A stretch of DNA of 64,000 bases from Fundicoccus culcitae. Lineage in GTDB: Bacteria > Bacillota > Bacilli > Lactobacillales > Aerococcaceae. Every line of letters starts with the position of its first letter. Positions within the stretch are counted from its first letter, which is position 1. The translations under genes and the position numbers were made by a program. Positions 1 to 9,174 of this stretch are shown here, one piece after another. The DNA lies in assembly GCF_024661895.1 (NCBI RefSeq), contig NZ_CP102453.1, positions 1,612,001 through 1,676,000 of the forward strand, read 5' to 3'. Under the pieces are notes generated by a model. That model did not search any database. It saw only the letters and a program-made list of their open reading frames with translations, and was not told the DNA's origin.

Positions 1-69
1 TGGATTTGCAAAAGTAGTTTTTAGTAAATGTAATATTTATAAAAAATTTAAGTAAATATTATTAAAAAA

Positions 70-81
70 GAACGTTTGTTC
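70..81. promoter_or_regulatory. Possible SOS (LexA) box
   Basis: GAACGTTTGTTC fits the Firmicute LexA core GAAC-N4-GTTC. It overlaps a possible -35 (TTGTTC at 76-81), with a -10-like TATCTG at 98-103, upstream of the small acidic gene. One or so such matches may occur by chance in a window this size, so this is tentative. Confidence 0.35.
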
Positions 82-147
82 CCCTATCAAATTTTCTTAT
101 CTGATGATATATTTATTTAAAATATATTGTTAAAAGAGGTTAAAGGC

Positions 148-318
148 ATGGACAAAAAATTAAGTGTTGATTCGAATAAAGAAGAAATCCGTATCGATGA
201 AGGTAATGGTCAACAATTCACGATTGAAGTGGAAGAATTGATTGAAGAACTTGAAAATATCGGGGATTACGAAGGAATTAAAGAAGTCGAAAAAGACATC
301 GAAGAAATGGGCAATTAA
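148..318 (+). CDS. Small acidic protein, unknown function
   Basis: A 56-residue, Glu/Asp-rich protein that I do not recognise. The ATG at 148 was chosen over the upstream TTG at 127 because AGAGG/AAAGG purine runs lie just before it. The C-terminal half is rich in E, I and L with a heptad-like spacing (IEVEELIEELENIG) and could form an amphipathic helix. No cysteine, signal peptide or membrane segment is present. It stands alone, preceded by a possible LexA box and followed at once by a strong terminator, so it is probably monocistronic. Function is open: an SOS-linked small regulator is one possibility, a non-specific small acidic protein another. Confidence 0.6.
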   Translation: MDKKLSVDSNKEEIRIDEGNGQQFTIEVEELIEELENIGDYEGIKEVEKDIEEMGN

Positions 319-344
319 TCGCTTAATTTTACGTAAACTAAACT

Positions 345-390
345 AAACCTACCTAATGAATTCTGCGGGAATTATTAGGTAGGTTTTAAT
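345..390 (+). terminator. Rho-independent terminator
   Basis: Near-perfect stem (AAACCTACCTAAT... / ...ATTAGGTAGGTTT) followed by TTTTAATTTT, just after the small acidic gene. Confidence 0.85.
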
Positions 391-457
391 TTTGCGTAGA
401 TGTCAGAGAAACGACTGTATGTAGGCAGTGGATGCGTGTTATTCGGATTGCTATCTT

Positions 458-501
458 TTCAAATAATTGGGTTTTATTTTGAATAATCCCAATTATTTGA
501 A
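458..501. repeat. Long inverted repeat between genes
   Basis: Perfect 14-bp arms TTCAAATAATTGGG and CCCAATTATTTGAA flank a 16-nt AT-rich loop. No T-run follows, so it is not an ordinary terminator. It lies 245 bp before manA and might be an operator or RNA hairpin. The rest of the gap 390-746 shows only AT-rich sequence and a degenerate copy of the 16-bp dispersed word. Confidence 0.7.
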
Positions 502-594
502 TTAGGATTCTAAAAAAAGTGTCAGTCAGCTTTCTTCCCCACACTCACTTCTTTTCCCTGCCATTCACCAGATTTTGGCGGAGATAGTTTTTTT

Positions 595-608
595 GCGATA
601 TTTATTCA
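595..608 (-). repeat. 16-bp dispersed word, degenerate copy
   Basis: Reverse complement reads TGAATAAATATCGC. It is upstream of manA and keeps only the AT-rich half and the following GC. Confidence 0.4.
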
Positions 609-746
609 ATTTATAGATTGAAAAAAAGTTCTAATTAATAAAGTTATCTCCCACAACCTTTATTTTGTCCGCATATTAAAGTAATTAATCAAGATGATTA
701 AATCCAAGGGCTTTGTTAATATAAGATTAGAAAGCGAGGTTATTTT

Positions 747-1703
747 ATGGAACCTATTTTTTTAAAGCCTGCATTTCAAGAGAAAATATGGGGAGGTAAT
801 AAGTTAAGCACAGAGTTCCACTTGGACATTCCAAGTGAACATACGGGTGAAGCTTGGGTCATCAGTGCCCATCCCAACGGCTTATCCTATGTCAAAAGTC
901 CAGCAAAATATCAAGGTCAATCGCTAAGCCGTTTGTATGAAGAGGTACCGCAAATATTTGGCCCTCATCATCCAGAGCCATTTCCTTTACTCGTAAAGAT
1001 ACTTGATGCAAGAGAAGATTTATCTATTCAAGTCCACCCAAATGATGATTATGCTAAAGAACATGAGGGTCCTGAAGAACTTGGAAAGACTGAGTGTTGG
1101 TACGTCATTTCTGCGGATGAAGGGGCAAGTATTGTATATGGCCATCATGCTAAAACCGTTGAAGAATTTAAAGAGTATATCCATACAGGAAATCTAACTA
1201 ACGTTTTTCGAGAAATCCCTGTAAAAGCCGGCGATTTTTTTGATGTTCCGGCAGGAACGATTCACGCTATCGGTGGAGGGATTACCATCTTGGAAACTCA
1301 ACAAAGTTCGGATACGACTTACCGTGTTTATGACTTTGATCGTATTGATGATGAAGGTAAACTGCGAGAATTACATTTGAATCAAGTGGAAGATGTTACC
1401 CTATTCCCACATCGTGATAGTCCATATACAAATCAAGCCCTTATTCTTGAAAAGAATCAATTGGTTAAGTTAATGTCTAATGAGTATTTTAATGTATACA
1501 AAGTTGAAGTAGATAGTCAAGTTGATGTCCCACTTGAATTAAATTACTACTTAGCAACTGTCATTGATGGTGAAGGTTTACTAGTAGTTGATGAGAAAAG
1601 TTATGACTTACCTTTGGCGGAATCATTTATATTACCTTACGGCACAGAATCAATGACACTAAAAGGAAATTTCAGTCTTATTATATCAAGCCCTAATTAT
1701 TGA
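747..1703 (+). CDS. manA: Mannose-6-phosphate isomerase, class I
   Basis: Cytoplasmic zinc enzyme interconverting mannose-6-phosphate and fructose-6-phosphate. The 318 residues match the short Firmicute form. The cupin metal site is visible: QVHPND (Q95, H97), an acidic residue near E116 in KTECWY, and H174 in GTIHAIGGG. The N-terminal IWGG motif is also typical. The start has GCGAGG upstream at normal spacing. It is the first gene of a three-gene run with a PRD regulator and a fructose/mannose PTS enzyme. That points to uptake of mannose as mannose-6-phosphate by the PTS and entry into glycolysis through this isomerase. Confidence 0.93.
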   Translation: MEPIFLKPAFQEKIWGGNKLSTEFHLDIPSEHTGEAWVISAHPNGLSYVKSPAKYQGQSLSRLYEEVPQIFGPHHPEPFPLLVKILDAREDLSIQVHPNDDYAKEHEGPEELGKTECWYVISADEGASIVYGHHAKTVEEFKEYIHTGNLTNVFREIPVKAGDFFDVPAGTIHAIGGGITILETQQSSDTTYRVYDFDRIDDEGKLRELHLNQVEDVTLFPHRDSPYTNQALILEKNQLVKLMSNEYFNVYKVEVDSQVDVPLELNYYLATVIDGEGLLVVDEKSYDLPLAESFILPYGTESMTLKGNFSLIISSPNY

Positions 1704-1728
1704 TTCTGTCTAAGAAAGGAAAATGTAT

Positions 1729-3660
1729 ATGAGAATAGAACATAGTTCAATCCGCTTATTGTCTATTCTTTTCGAGACCCCTGAAACAACGACTACAGAA
1801 TTAGCCAAGAAAATGGGAGTGTCTACCAAAACCATTCAGCGATATCTTACAGATATTCTTGAGATTATCGAACATCTATCGATTGATTTAGAGTTAATTA
1901 TTCATCCCAATAAAGGCGTTAAATTATCGGGAGACTTTAACAGCTTTGCACTAGTTATTCAGAAATTAAATCAACTTTCAGTCAATGAAGAAAAGGACCG
2001 TTTGTTTTTTATAATAAATACAATTATTAATTCAGAAGTCCCTATTACCATTCAATACTTGTCTGAAACGATGCATATTGCTCGTTCTACAGTTGAAAAA
2101 TCTATAACAGATGCTCGCGAATTTTTGCGTGACTTTAATATAGAAATCAAAGGAACCAATAAGGGACTTACGATTAAAGCCAATGAAAAACAAAAGCGCA
2201 AAATTCTTTCTGAGCTAATTAGTCAGTATTGGCACGGAATTGTCGTTAACGTTGACGAGGATGAGACTCTACCTCTCAATATCTCGTTGAATAATCAGCT
2301 TATGCCAATGATTGATCAAGAATTAATTGAAGCTGTTCAAGTGCTAGTTAATCAATTCGTCATTCAACATAGTTTAAATATCACAGAATATCAATATCAG
2401 TCCTTCATTATCCATATCGCAATAGCCATCGATCGGATTAACAAGGATTTCTACATTCAAAATCTAGAAACACATCAAGAATTAAATGATTTAACAACAG
2501 AACTTGTTGCTGATATTGAAGAAACATTCGATATTGATATTCCCTTACTGGAACAACATTATCTGAATCTCCATATTCAGGGAATGGTCAATCAAGTAAG
2601 AAGCGATGACGATAAAACACTCATTGAAAAATTGGACTATGGGTTAGAAATTATAACTATTCTAGAACAACAGCTATCCTATCTTAATCCTGACCAAATG
2701 TTGTTAACAGACTTGTCCGTCCATCTAAATACAAGTGTCAAACGCTTAAAACAAAATATTACCGTTAGAAACCCCTATAAAGATGAGATTCGAAGCAAAT
2801 ATTCTGCGGCATTTAATATCGCTGTTGAGTTAGCAGTGGAATTATCTTCTCACTTTGAAATTCTTTTTAACATCGACGAGATGACCTATATTGCGATATA
2901 TTTACAAGCTTTTTTCGAAAGACAAAAGACAGAAAAGTTGGATGTTGTACTCGTATGTGCAAGCGGTTATGGTACAGTCAAACTCTTGGAACAACGCTTA
3001 AAAAATCATTTTAGTAATTCAATTAATATTACGGATACCATTGGGTTGGATAAATTGAACACCTTGGATTTCGCTAACAAATTAATTATCAGTACAATAC
3101 CAATTAACACGCATCAAGACAATGTCATAAGTGTAAGTCCACTACTGACGGAGCAGGATATTCAAAATATCAGTCATCGTATATCACGACAGAATATATT
3201 CCAGTCAAATTCTTTCTTAGAGTTAGTCAATTCAGATTTAATTTTCCTGTCAAAAGGTATGAATGAGAATTGGAAGACGGTCATTGAAATTATTGTCAGC
3301 CAACTGATAATGAAAGGTTATGCAGAGGTAGGTTTGTTAGAGAGTGTTTATAGTCGAGAACGATTGTCATCAACAGCAATGGAATTTTTCTCCATGCCTC
3401 ACGGAGATGTTAAATATATTAAGCAATCAACCATTAGTGTGTATGTAAATCCTAACGGTATTCAATGGGGTAAGCAAAGAATAAATGTTGTCTTCTTCTT
3501 CGCAATCCAACCGGATGATCAAATTCAAATAAACGATGTCTATAAAGATTTTAATCATTTAATTTCAAATGAAAAATGGGTTAATCAATTAATCAACACA
3601 GAAAATAGAGAACACTTAATAAACTTATTCAAAAATGAAAGGAATGAGAGTAATGAGTAA
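1729..3660 (+). CDS. manR: PRD-type PTS-regulated transcriptional regulator (ManR/MtlR class)
   Basis: About 643 residues with the full layout of BglG/MtlR-class activators: N-terminal HTH (TTTELAKKMGVSTKTIQRYL), a second winged-helix region, two PTS regulation domains (about 190-390), an EIIB-like domain with the cysteine motif VVLVCASGYGT (about 405), and a C-terminal fructose/mannitol EIIA-like domain with MPHGD. Such proteins sense sugar flux by phosphorylation from HPr and the cognate EIIB. The ATG at 1729 is preferred to that at 1723 because AGAAAGGA ends eight bases upstream. The 3' end overlaps the PTS gene. In Bacillus subtilis the same three functions form the manR/manPA locus, which supports mannose as substrate. 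Confidence 0.85.
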   Translation: MRIEHSSIRLLSILFETPETTTTELAKKMGVSTKTIQRYLTDILEIIEHLSIDLELIIHPNKGVKLSGDFNSFALVIQKLNQLSVNEEKDRLFFIINTIINSEVPITIQYLSETMHIARSTVEKSITDAREFLRDFNIEIKGTNKGLTIKANEKQKRKILSELISQYWHGIVVNVDEDETLPLNISLNNQLMPMIDQELIEAVQVLVNQFVIQHSLNITEYQYQSFIIHIAIAIDRINKDFYIQNLETHQELNDLTTELVADIEETFDIDIPLLEQHYLNLHIQGMVNQVRSDDDKTLIEKLDYGLEIITILEQQLSYLNPDQMLLTDLSVHLNTSVKRLKQNITVRNPYKDEIRSKYSAAFNIAVELAVELSSHFEILFNIDEMTYIAIYLQAFFERQKTEKLDVVLVCASGYGTVKLLEQRLKNHFSNSINITDTIGLDKLNTLDFANKLIISTIPINTHQDNVISVSPLLTEQDIQNISHRISRQNIFQSNSFLELVNSDLIFLSKGMNENWKTVIEIIVSQLIMKGYAEVGLLESVYSRERLSSTAMEFFSMPHGDVKYIKQSTISVYVNPNGIQWGKQRINVVFFFAIQPDDQIQINDVYKDFNHLISNEKWVNQLINTENREHLINLFKNERNESNE

Positions 3661-5605
3661 AAAAGTTATAGCAATTACAGCTTGTCCAGTTGGTGTTGCA
3701 CATACGTATATGGCTGCCGAAAACTTAGAACGTAAAGGCAAAGAGATGGGGATTGATATTAAAGTTGAAACGCATGGTTCAATTGGTATTGAAAACCAAT
3801 TAACTCAAGAAGATATCAACGAAGCCGAAGGATTAATTATCGCCTCAGATAAAGATATTGATAAATCACGTTTCAATGGTAAACGAATTATTGAAGTTCC
3901 GGTAAGACAAGGTATAGATAATCCTGAGAAACTAATCCAAGATATTTTAGATGGTAAAGGGAAAATTCAAGGGGGACAGGCGGCTGTCAAACAATCTGAA
4001 GCGAGTGAAAAGGCTGGAAACACTGTCTACAAGGCTTTAATGAACGGCGTTTCTTACATGGTTCCCTTTGTGGTCACAGGGGGACTACTCATTGCCGTAG
4101 CCTTATCAATTGGTGGAACCCCAACTGAAGCAGGGTTTGTCATACCAGAAGGTACATTCTGGGCAAATGTGAACGCGATTGGTGGAGCTGCTATGAGCTT
4201 CATGGTGCCGATACTTGCTGGATATATCGCTTATGCTATTGCAGACCGTCCAGGTCTTGTACCCGGTGTTGTTGGTGGGTATATTGCAGCGAATGGTTCA
4301 TTCTATGGATCAGAAGCTAATACTGGCTTCATCGGTGGTATCATTGCGGGCTTCCTAGCCGGGTATGTAGCAAAGGCAATTAAGAAAATCCCTTTCCCGA
4401 AAGCCTTTAATTCCATCATTCCTATAATTATCATCCCCGTCTTTTCGACCTTAATTGTAGGTTTGGTATTTATCTATTTAATTGGACAACCTGTCGCTTC
4501 TCTCTTCTCAATCATGACGGACTGGTTAGCTGGTATGCAAGGCGCAAACTCAGTCATCCTGGCAACGATTATCGGGGCAATGATTGCAGTGGATATGGGG
4601 GGACCTTTCAATAAAACCGCTTTTCTATTTGGTTCAGGCTTAATTGCTGAAGGTGTCTTTAATGTCATGGGTGCTGTTGCCGTTGCTGTATGTATTCCAC
4701 CGATTGCGGTAGGGATTGCATCACATATGTTCAAGAAAAAATTCAGTGAAGCTGATCGTCAAGCCGGAACCGCAGCAATTATTATGGGATTCTTTGGAAT
4801 TACTGAAGGGGCTATACCTTTCGCTGCTAAAAATCCTACCCGCATTATACCAGCTATAATGGGCGGTTCAATTGTAGGATCAATAATCGCAATGTTATCA
4901 GGTGTAGGTGGGCATGTGGCTCACGGCGGACCAATTGTTGCACTCTTAGGCGCTATTGATAATGTGTTCATGTACTTTGTCGCAGTGATTGTGGGTGTGG
5001 CTGTTACTATCGCTTTACTGGCTGTATTAGTTCCTGATATGGAGCCAGAATTAGCTGTGATAGATAATGCCGCATTAACGAATGATTTAGATCAAGGGAA
5101 CACTTCTGAAGCAGTCGTCGTGAATGAAACGCAAGTTGAAGCCAATGAAATATCATTAACCGATTTAATGACTGAAGAATTAATTATCATGAATGTTCAA
5201 AGCACAAACAAAGCAGATGCTTTCAAAGAGTTTATTAGCTTGCCCGTTGTGGGTGAACGAATCTCAGACCAAGAAGCCGTTCTAGCAGCTATTAATAAGC
5301 GAGAATCTGAAGGTTCTACTGGAATGGGAGAAGGAATTGCCATACCTCATGCTAAGTCTGATAAAATAATCGTTCCAACGGTTGTCTTTGGTCGTTCGGA
5401 GCAAGGTATTGAATGGGAAAGTATTGATGGTCAACCTGTTAATGTAGCATTCCTTATATTAGTCCCACAAAAACATCAAGGTGATATGCATCTAAAAATA
5501 TTACAAATCTTAGCTCGAAAATTAATGGATCCTACTTTTAAGGAGAATCTATTAGCAGCAACTACTAAAGAAGAAGTATACAATATTCTAAAAGAAGTCA
5601 AGTAA
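3653..5605 (+). CDS. manP: PTS fructose/mannose-family EIIBCA component
   Basis: A 650-residue membrane permease of the fructose PTS family. Domain order is EIIB (phospho-Cys at C11 in ITACPVGVAHT), EIIC membrane domain (about 120-460, many Gly/Ile/Ala-rich segments), then EIIA (phospho-His H566 in IAIPHAKS). The B-C-A order is that of B. subtilis ManP. The ATG at 3653 is chosen because AAAGGA lies nine bases before it and the resulting ATGAGTAA overlap with the regulator indicates translational coupling. Two earlier in-frame ATGs lack a site. A strong terminator follows. Fructose is an alternative substrate, but manA in the same run favours mannose. Confidence 0.85.
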   Translation: MSKKVIAITACPVGVAHTYMAAENLERKGKEMGIDIKVETHGSIGIENQLTQEDINEAEGLIIASDKDIDKSRFNGKRIIEVPVRQGIDNPEKLIQDILDGKGKIQGGQAAVKQSEASEKAGNTVYKALMNGVSYMVPFVVTGGLLIAVALSIGGTPTEAGFVIPEGTFWANVNAIGGAAMSFMVPILAGYIAYAIADRPGLVPGVVGGYIAANGSFYGSEANTGFIGGIIAGFLAGYVAKAIKKIPFPKAFNSIIPIIIIPVFSTLIVGLVFIYLIGQPVASLFSIMTDWLAGMQGANSVILATIIGAMIAVDMGGPFNKTAFLFGSGLIAEGVFNVMGAVAVAVCIPPIAVGIASHMFKKKFSEADRQAGTAAIIMGFFGITEGAIPFAAKNPTRIIPAIMGGSIVGSIIAMLSGVGGHVAHGGPIVALLGAIDNVFMYFVAVIVGVAVTIALLAVLVPDMEPELAVIDNAALTNDLDQGNTSEAVVVNETQVEANEISLTDLMTEELIIMNVQSTNKADAFKEFISLPVVGERISDQEAVLAAINKRESEGSTGMGEGIAIPHAKSDKIIVPTVVFGRSEQGIEWESIDGQPVNVAFLILVPQKHQGDMHLKILQILARKLMDPTFKENLLAATTKEEVYNILKEVK

Positions 5606-5623
5606 GTTGATAGTCTAGATCTG

Positions 5624-5668
5624 AAGCGTAACTCATTGAGATAGTTCTCAATGGGTTACGCTTTTTTT
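5624..5668 (+). terminator. Terminator of the manA-manR-manP operon
   Basis: Stem AAGCGTAACTCATTGAGA / TCTCAATGGGTTACGCTT followed by seven T. Confidence 0.9.
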
Positions 5669-5823
5669 GGTAGTTACTACCGCAAATAGGTTGGAAATGT
5701 GTACTGGCATGTCAATTGCTTTGGTGCGGTTAAAAGAAATTATTATGAAGACTAATGGCTAGGTATGGCCTAATATAAAAACAAACACACACTACCAAAT
5801 CGAGAAATACACGCCCTATCATG

Positions 5824-5839
5824 GTAGTGATATTTATTT
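5824..5839 (-). repeat. 16-bp dispersed word at a stop codon
   Basis: Reverse complement AAATAAATATCACTAC. The TAA inside it is the stop codon of the HExxH-containing gene. Confidence 0.75.
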
Positions 5840-6754
5840 AAAATCCAAAACTTCATTACTTTCCTGAAACAATTGCCGTGCAAAAACCTGAATGCCATTT
5901 AAGTCATAAACGCCATCAATATCATTTATTTCTTCCTCAAAGAAGCGGTGATTAAAAGCTTCTTTTATCTTCACTGACGCTTGCACATGCCCCTCATTTA
6001 TTTGCGTGCTCTTGGCTCGCTCATAAAAATTACCTAATATACTTAGTTCATTCGAATAAATCAGTTCAACCAACTTAGCTCGGTATTCCAGTTCCGCATT
6101 CGTGATACCCTCATACTTTCTCAAATCTAGGCTATGTTGCGCTTCATGTTTCAGTAAGCTAACCTTAAAAGACTCACTTTCGAAATCATAGCGATCACGA
6201 ATACAACAAATCGCGCCATTCGCTTGGGCCCAACCACCTGTCCCAGCCAAACCAAACGAAATATAATCCATCCAGCTCCGAGTAATAAAACCATCTAAAA
6301 TAAATATTTCAAAATCTTCCGTTGTGTCAGGTAATTCAACCGAATATGTAACAACTTCTTTACTTTTCCAAACATAAGGTCCGTAATAGCCATTTGATTT
6401 TCCACCTAGGAAATAATAGTCCTGTGCTTCAATGATGACTTTCAATTGTTCTTCTAAAACTTCCATTGGCAGATTCTTTGAGCCTAATAATGTTGATAAC
6501 CTTTCGCGTAAATATTCCTCTGCTATTTTAGTTTCCACACCATCATAAAACACGTCATGAAAATATAATTGATAAGGCATTAATAAGTTATCCATGGCTG
6601 GATCTTCTGATAATTGGATAAATTCTTTTCTTTTAAAGAGCGCGTGGTACTTTTCAATCGCTGACGGGTCCTCATGATACCTTTCAATATAATCCATCGC
6701 TTTTTTCAAATCACCCTGGATAAAAATATTTTTTAAATGTTGTTCATTATACAT
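5834..6754 (-). CDS. Putative HExxH zinc-binding protein, unknown family
   Basis: A 306-residue protein I cannot assign to a named family. It has no signal peptide or membrane segment. The striking feature is KHEAQHSLD (H203, E204, H207), a canonical HExxH zinc site, followed at 223-226 by EYRA, which fits the ExxA third-ligand motif of gluzincin peptidases. An aromatic Gly-rich stretch (LGGKSNGYYGPY, about 116-127) and GLAGTGGWAQANG precede it. The start has GGGGAG upstream. It is separated from rpsI by a terminator and so is its own unit. A cytoplasmic metallopeptidase is the most economical reading, but activity is unproven. Confidence 0.65.
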   Translation of the reverse strand: MYNEQHLKNIFIQGDLKKAMDYIERYHEDPSAIEKYHALFKRKEFIQLSEDPAMDNLLMPYQLYFHDVFYDGVETKIAEEYLRERLSTLLGSKNLPMEVLEEQLKVIIEAQDYYFLGGKSNGYYGPYVWKSKEVVTYSVELPDTTEDFEIFILDGFITRSWMDYISFGLAGTGGWAQANGAICCIRDRYDFESESFKVSLLKHEAQHSLDLRKYEGITNAELEYRAKLVELIYSNELSILGNFYERAKSTQINEGHVQASVKIKEAFNHRFFEEEINDIDGVYDLNGIQVFARQLFQESNEVLDFK

Positions 6755-6771
6755 GGCACACTCCCCTTTCT

Positions 6772-6787
6772 GCAGTGATATTTATTT
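6772..6787 (-). repeat. 16-bp dispersed word, perfect copy
   Basis: Reverse complement AAATAAATATCACTGC, between the rpsI terminator and the next start codon. Confidence 0.8.
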
Positions 6788-6793
6788 TACAAC

Positions 6794-6821
6794 AAAAAAA
6801 CACCCTCTCCAAGAGAAGGTG
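6794..6821 (-). terminator. Terminator of rplM-rpsI
   Basis: Hairpin CACCTTCTC / GAGAGGGTG with one mismatch, followed on the minus strand by seven T. Confidence 0.8.
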
Positions 6822-6836
6822 CCCAATATATAAAGA

Positions 6837-7229
6837 TTAACGTTTTGAGAATTGTGAGGCTTTTCTCGCTTTTTTGAGTCCTGGCTTCTTACGCTCAACC
6901 ATACGTGGGTCACGCGTTAATAAGCCTGCTGATTTTAATGCTGGACGGAAGTCTGGGTCAACATTTAATAATGCACGAGAGATGCCGTGACGAATCGCAC
7001 CGGCTTGACCTGAGAAACCGCCACCTCTTACGTTTACGATGATATCATATGATCCTAATGTTTCAGTCACTGCAAAAGGTTGTTTCATAACTTCGTGTAA
7101 GTGAGGGAATGGAATGTATTCTTCGAGTGTTTTGTTATTAATGTTGAATACACCAGTTCCTGGCACTAAGCGTACACGAGCTGTTGAGTTTTTACGACGA
7201 CCTGTACCTAAATATTCTGCTTTAGCCAA
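6837..7229 (-). CDS. rpsI: 30S ribosomal protein S9
   Basis: A 130-residue S9 with the family start ([18 protein letters not shown]), the central [21 protein letters not shown] block, and the basic tail ending [12 protein letters not shown] that reaches towards the P-site tRNA. It is 14 bp downstream of rplM, the usual gene order. It has a GGAGGGA site at good spacing and is co-transcribed from the rplM promoter. Confidence 0.98.
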   Translation of the reverse strand: MAKAEYLGTGRRKNSTARVRLVPGTGVFNINNKTLEEYIPFPHLHEVMKQPFAVTETLGSYDIIVNVRGGGFSGQAGAIRHGISRALLNVDPDFRPALKSAGLLTRDPRMVERKKPGLKKARKASQFSKR

Positions 7230-7243
7230 TGATTGTTCCCTCC

Positions 7244-7687
7244 TTAAATAATTTCTTTAATATCAAGTGTTTTTGGTTGTTGAGCTTCATGTTTATGCTC
7301 AGCACCTGAATAGACATTTAATTTAGTGAATTGTTTACGCCCTAAACGATTATCTGGTAACATCCCTTTAACAGATAATTCGATTAATTTGCGTGAATTT
7401 TTCTCACGTAATTCACCAGCAGAGATTGATTTCAAACCTCCACGGTAACCGGTGTAACGGTGATACATTTTATCTTCAGCTTTATTTCCAGTTAAAATGA
7501 CTTTGTCTGCATTGATAACCACGACGAAATCCCCTGTATCCACATGAGGAGTGTAAGTTGGTTTATTTTTTCCACGTAAAATTGAAGCCACCACGGTTGA
7601 AAGACGACCTAAAGGCACATCTGTTGCATCGATTAGCACCCAGTTACGTTCAACTTCGTTTTTCTTTGCCATATATGTTTGACGCAC
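7244..7687 (-). CDS. rplM: 50S ribosomal protein L13
   Basis: L13, an early-assembling large-subunit protein. Landmarks are [32 protein letters not shown], and the [12 protein letters not shown] block. I take a GTG start at 7687 (VRQTYMAKK). It lies eight bases after GGAGG and gives 147 residues, the usual length. The in-frame ATG at 7702 overlaps the ribosome binding site and would add five unrelated residues. A strong promoter and an L13-type leader lie upstream. Confidence 0.97.
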   Translation of the reverse strand: MRQTYMAKKNEVERNWVLIDATDVPLGRLSTVVASILRGKNKPTYTPHVDTGDFVVVINADKVILTGNKAEDKMYHRYTGYRGGLKSISAGELREKNSRKLIELSVKGMLPDNRLGRKQFTKLNVYSGAEHKHEAQQPKTLDIKEII

Positions 7688-7689
7688 GT

Positions 7690-7770
7690 TGTTTTCCTCC
7701 ATTTGTAAATCTTTTGTTTGACAATACTATTGAGTTTCCGGGGCTCTCTAGTGGGGCAAACAATACCGTT
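7690..7770 (-). ncRNA. Probable L13 autoregulatory mRNA leader
   Basis: About 80 nt of 5' untranslated RNA between the rplM promoter and its ribosome binding site. It contains GGTATTGTTTGCCCC, GGAAACTC and AATAGTATTGTC, which can fold on themselves (GGTATTG with AATACT, TTTGCC with repeats near the start). Firmicutes commonly control rplM through a structured leader bound by L13. The assignment rests on position and size, and a covariance search would settle it. Confidence 0.5.
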
Positions 7771-7774
7771 CTTT

Positions 7775-7803
7775 ATCTTACAGTTATTTTCATCAAAAGT
7801 CAA
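7775..7803 (-). promoter_or_regulatory. rplM-rpsI promoter
   Basis: TTGACT, 17-bp spacer, TAAGAT on the minus strand. This is a near-consensus housekeeping promoter. Confidence 0.8.
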
Positions 7804-7861
7804 TGCAACTTGCAAGAAAAAGGGATATTTTTTTGAATAAATACCCCTGCTTCTTATTTAG

Positions 7862-8929
7862 TTAGATTTGACTAAATATCGCTGCGTTCATTTCTCTCAA
7901 AATCGCTAATACAAGTGCTTTGGCACTTTCAAAATCTTCATAAGCGACATAACCATAGTGGGTATGAGCATATCTTACGGGAATACCTACAACAATAGTG
8001 GGAATACCTTTGTTAGCTAAATGATAGGCACTTCCGTTAGTGCCGCCCCCTTTACGAACAGACCGTTGGGCTTTAATTTGGTGCTTTTCAGCTAAGTCCA
8101 AAGCAAATTTTTGAAAACCTGGATGCGTAATCATCGACACATCAAAATCACGCAACATCGGCCCTTTCTTTAAAGCCGATTGAATTTTATAGTCCGGCGT
8201 AAACGTATCGTCAGCGGGGCAACCTTCAAACACAATGGCTAAATCCGCATCTACTTGGTTAGCAACAACTTGCGCCCCACGTAAGCCAACTTCTTCTTGC
8301 GTTGTCAGAACCGCTTGAAGATTGACATCTGATTGTGCTTGTTCAGCCTGAAATGCTTTCATGGTTTCCAGCAAACAGGCACAACCAATCCGACAGTCAA
8401 ACGCTTTACCGAGTAAAATTTGGTCGTTATGCAACGTTTCAAATTGAACGTCCGGAACAATCGGATCACCTACTTGAATTCCAAGGGACTCGGTCTCCTC
8501 TTTAGTTGAAGTCCCGACATCAATCACTAAGGCTTCCATGGCGAGCGGGGCTTTTTTCTCTGCGTCGGTCATAAAATGTGGCGGTGTTGAAGCCGTAATC
8601 CCTTTAATTTTGTTGCCTTCAGCGGTGCGAATCATAACCGTGTGAGCTGGAACATTATTAACCACCCAGCTACCAAGCGGTAAAAATTCAATCATGCCGT
8701 TGGGACGAATAGCTTGAACAATGAAACCCACCTCATCCATATGCGCATCTAATAAGACCTTGACACCTTTGGTTGGTTGATTTTCATACCTTAATGATAT
8801 ATTCCCCATCTTATCGGTCTCAATTTCCGCAAACGCCTGGGCATACTCCTTAACAATTTCGCCTACCTCTTTTTCAAAGCCAGATACCCCAAAGGCATTC
8901 GATAAACGTTCAATCAACTTAATTGCCAT
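7862..8929 (-). CDS. pepA: M42 family aminopeptidase (glutamyl aminopeptidase-like)
   Basis: A 355-residue cytoplasmic metallo-aminopeptidase of family M42. Metal-site and catalytic motifs are visible: DAHMDEVGF (about 62-70), TTQEEVGLRGA (about 209-219), and the GGGTNGS block near 293. Lactic acid bacteria carry such an enzyme (PepA) for releasing N-terminal Glu/Asp from peptides. The symbol is given on that basis, as specificity cannot be read. GAGGGGAG lies before the ATG. A clear promoter lies upstream, so it is transcribed alone. Confidence 0.85.
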   Translation of the reverse strand: MAIKLIERLSNAFGVSGFEKEVGEIVKEYAQAFAEIETDKMGNISLRYENQPTKGVKVLLDAHMDEVGFIVQAIRPNGMIEFLPLGSWVVNNVPAHTVMIRTAEGNKIKGITASTPPHFMTDAEKKAPLAMEALVIDVGTSTKEETESLGIQVGDPIVPDVQFETLHNDQILLGKAFDCRIGCACLLETMKAFQAEQAQSDVNLQAVLTTQEEVGLRGAQVVANQVDADLAIVFEGCPADDTFTPDYKIQSALKKGPMLRDFDVSMITHPGFQKFALDLAEKHQIKAQRSVRKGGGTNGSAYHLANKGIPTIVVGIPVRYAHTHYGYVAYEDFESAKALVLAILREMNAAIFSQI

Positions 8930-8970
8930 ACTTCTCTACTCCCCTCAATTAAATATCTCATCATCCGTTC

Positions 8971-8999
8971 ATGTTAGGTCAGTTTCGCTTATGAGTCAA
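8971..8999 (-). promoter_or_regulatory. Promoter of the M42 peptidase gene
   Basis: TTGACT, 17-bp spacer, TAACAT on the minus strand, about 40 bp before the start codon. Confidence 0.75.
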
Positions 9000-9111
9000 T
9001 GACAACGGCTTGCTTTTTGCATATCTTTATTCCTATCTTTTTTTCAAAAATAGCAGTGAAGCAATTAATCCAACGATCTATATAATACCTTTCGAATGTT
9101 GGCTAATCACA

Positions 9112-9140
9112 TTGTCATTCTCCCCAAAAATCTTTACAAT
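9112..9140 (+). promoter_or_regulatory. Promoter of the pgeF-like gene pair
   Basis: TTGTCA, 17-bp spacer, TACAAT, 35 bp before the start codon at 9175. Confidence 0.75.
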
Positions 9141-9174
9141 AGAACTACCCTAGAATGAATAGTGAGGATATTTC

